Part shown: piece by piece, positions 63,635-64,000 of the stretch
Layout of the letters: each line of letters begins with the position of its first letter
How positions within the stretch are numbered: the first letter of the stretch is position 1
Origin: Burkholderia metallica
GTDB lineage: Bacteria > Pseudomonadota > Gammaproteobacteria > Burkholderiales > Burkholderiaceae
DNA: 64,000 bases
Assembly: GCF_902832845.1 (NCBI RefSeq)
Contig: NZ_CADFDB010000010.1
Coordinates: forward strand, 124,001 to 188,000
Reading direction: 5' to 3'
Notes under the pieces: generated by a model
Database searches by the model: none
Seen by the model: the letters and a program-made list of their open reading frames with translations, nothing else
Told to the model about the DNA's origin: nothing
Translations under genes and position numbers: made by a program

Positions 63635-64000
63635 ATGGCAAGCGCAGACAAAGAAACCGTACCCTCGACCCTCCATGCCCTCGGTGGCGTTGCACGTTCG
63701 CGCCGGACCCGGCGCATCGGCATCGGCCTGCTGATCTTCGTCGTTTTATTCGGACTGCTCGGATTCTTCGCGGCGCCGCCGCTGATCCGCCATGTCGCCG
63801 AACAGCAGTTGAGCAAGCAGCTCGACCGCCCCGCGACGATCCAGCGCATCGCGCTGAACCCGTACACGCTGAACCTCGAAGCCGACGGCGTTCATCTCGG
63901 CGAAAAAGGCGGCCAGGGCGACTTCATCGACATCGCGAAGCTCGTCGTGCGGCCGTCGTGGTCGTCGCTGTTTCGCGGCGCGCCGATCGTCAATGAAGTC
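63635..64000 (+). CDS. AsmA/DUF748-like protein, N-terminal part (cut by window edge)
   Basis: 122 residues visible. A short cytoplasmic start and one membrane helix (IGIGLLIFVVLFGLLGFFAA) lead to PPLIRHVAEQQLSKQLDRPA, TIQRIALNPYTLNLEADGVH and LVVRPSWSSLFRGAPIVNEV, the N-terminal signature of AsmA/DUF748 proteins: large periplasmic beta-solenoid proteins that move phospholipids to the outer membrane. ATG 63635 gives the helix at the correct distance. The frame is open to the end of the window. Confidence 0.8.
   Translation, partial: MASADKETVPSTLHALGGVARSRRTRRIGIGLLIFVVLFGLLGFFAAPPLIRHVAEQQLSKQLDRPATIQRIALNPYTLNLEADGVHLGEKGGQGDFIDIAKLVVRPSWSSLFRGAPIVNEV

Overview
The window is high-GC (visibly about two-thirds G+C) and almost fully coding. 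It looks like a Burkholderia replicon, most likely Burkholderia cepacia complex and plausibly a secondary chromosome. That is inferred from the prpR/prpBC-acnD-prpF arrangement, H-NS family proteins with the SGRGR-type C-terminus, DUF4148 and OprD-type proteins, and a high density of catabolic operons with local regulators. No rRNA, tRNA, IS element, prophage, CRISPR array or replication origin was seen. Layout: 1-2865 acylphosphatase end, a RarD-like permease, an OpgC-like membrane protein and a small ORF. 2986-12880 is a peptide-uptake region: a POT symporter, an XRE-cupin regulator, a complete oppABCDF operon and an OprD-type porin. 12935-20251 holds single genes: a DedA-rhodanese fusion, a Tat-exported phospholipase C, an acetyltransferase, an exported thioredoxin-fold protein and a DUF4148 protein. 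20774-23972 is a GntP permease divergent from a sigma-54 activator, with a visible -24/-12 promoter and three matching upstream dyads. 24027-29448 contains two convergent H-NS-like genes on either side of a Pat-like acetyltransferase; both H-NS genes are followed by the same repeat element, expanded to 12 copies behind the second. 29631-33204 holds an IclR regulator, an FAH-family hydrolase, and a VOC protein divergent from a CGNR regulator across a paired operator. 33251-41451 is the 2-methylcitrate (propionate) locus prpR / prpB-prpC-acnD-prpF with its own sigma-54 promoter and a strong terminator. 41510-51056 is a seven-gene catabolic operon (enoyl-CoA hydratase, CoA transferase, enoyl-CoA hydratase, porin, MFS transporter, acyl-CoA dehydrogenase, esterase) divergent from an IclR regulator and an alpha-methylacyl-CoA racemase-like gene, with a 22-bp perfect palindrome between them. 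51175-51400 is a decayed toxin-antitoxin pair fused by deletion. 51464-58185 has a thioesterase, a chemoreceptor, an AGE-family epimerase, an MgtC protein, a repeat-bearing membrane protein, a 51-residue ORF running into an 8-bp repeat, and an acetyltransferase. 58326-64000 has a CopA-type ATPase under a MerR/CueR-type 19-bp-spacer promoter, a HicB antitoxin coupled to a 40-residue ORF instead of HicA, a DUF1254 lipoprotein and the start of an AsmA/DUF748-like protein. How the genes work together: the opp/POT/OprD set would carry peptides across both membranes. The prp locus converts propionyl-CoA to pyruvate and succinate. The IclR-flanked cluster looks like uptake, CoA activation and beta-oxidation-like breakdown of an unidentified, possibly 2-methyl-branched, carboxylic acid; it is the best candidate here for an undescribed pathway. 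The shared repeat element beside the two H-NS-like genes is the most unusual non-coding signal.
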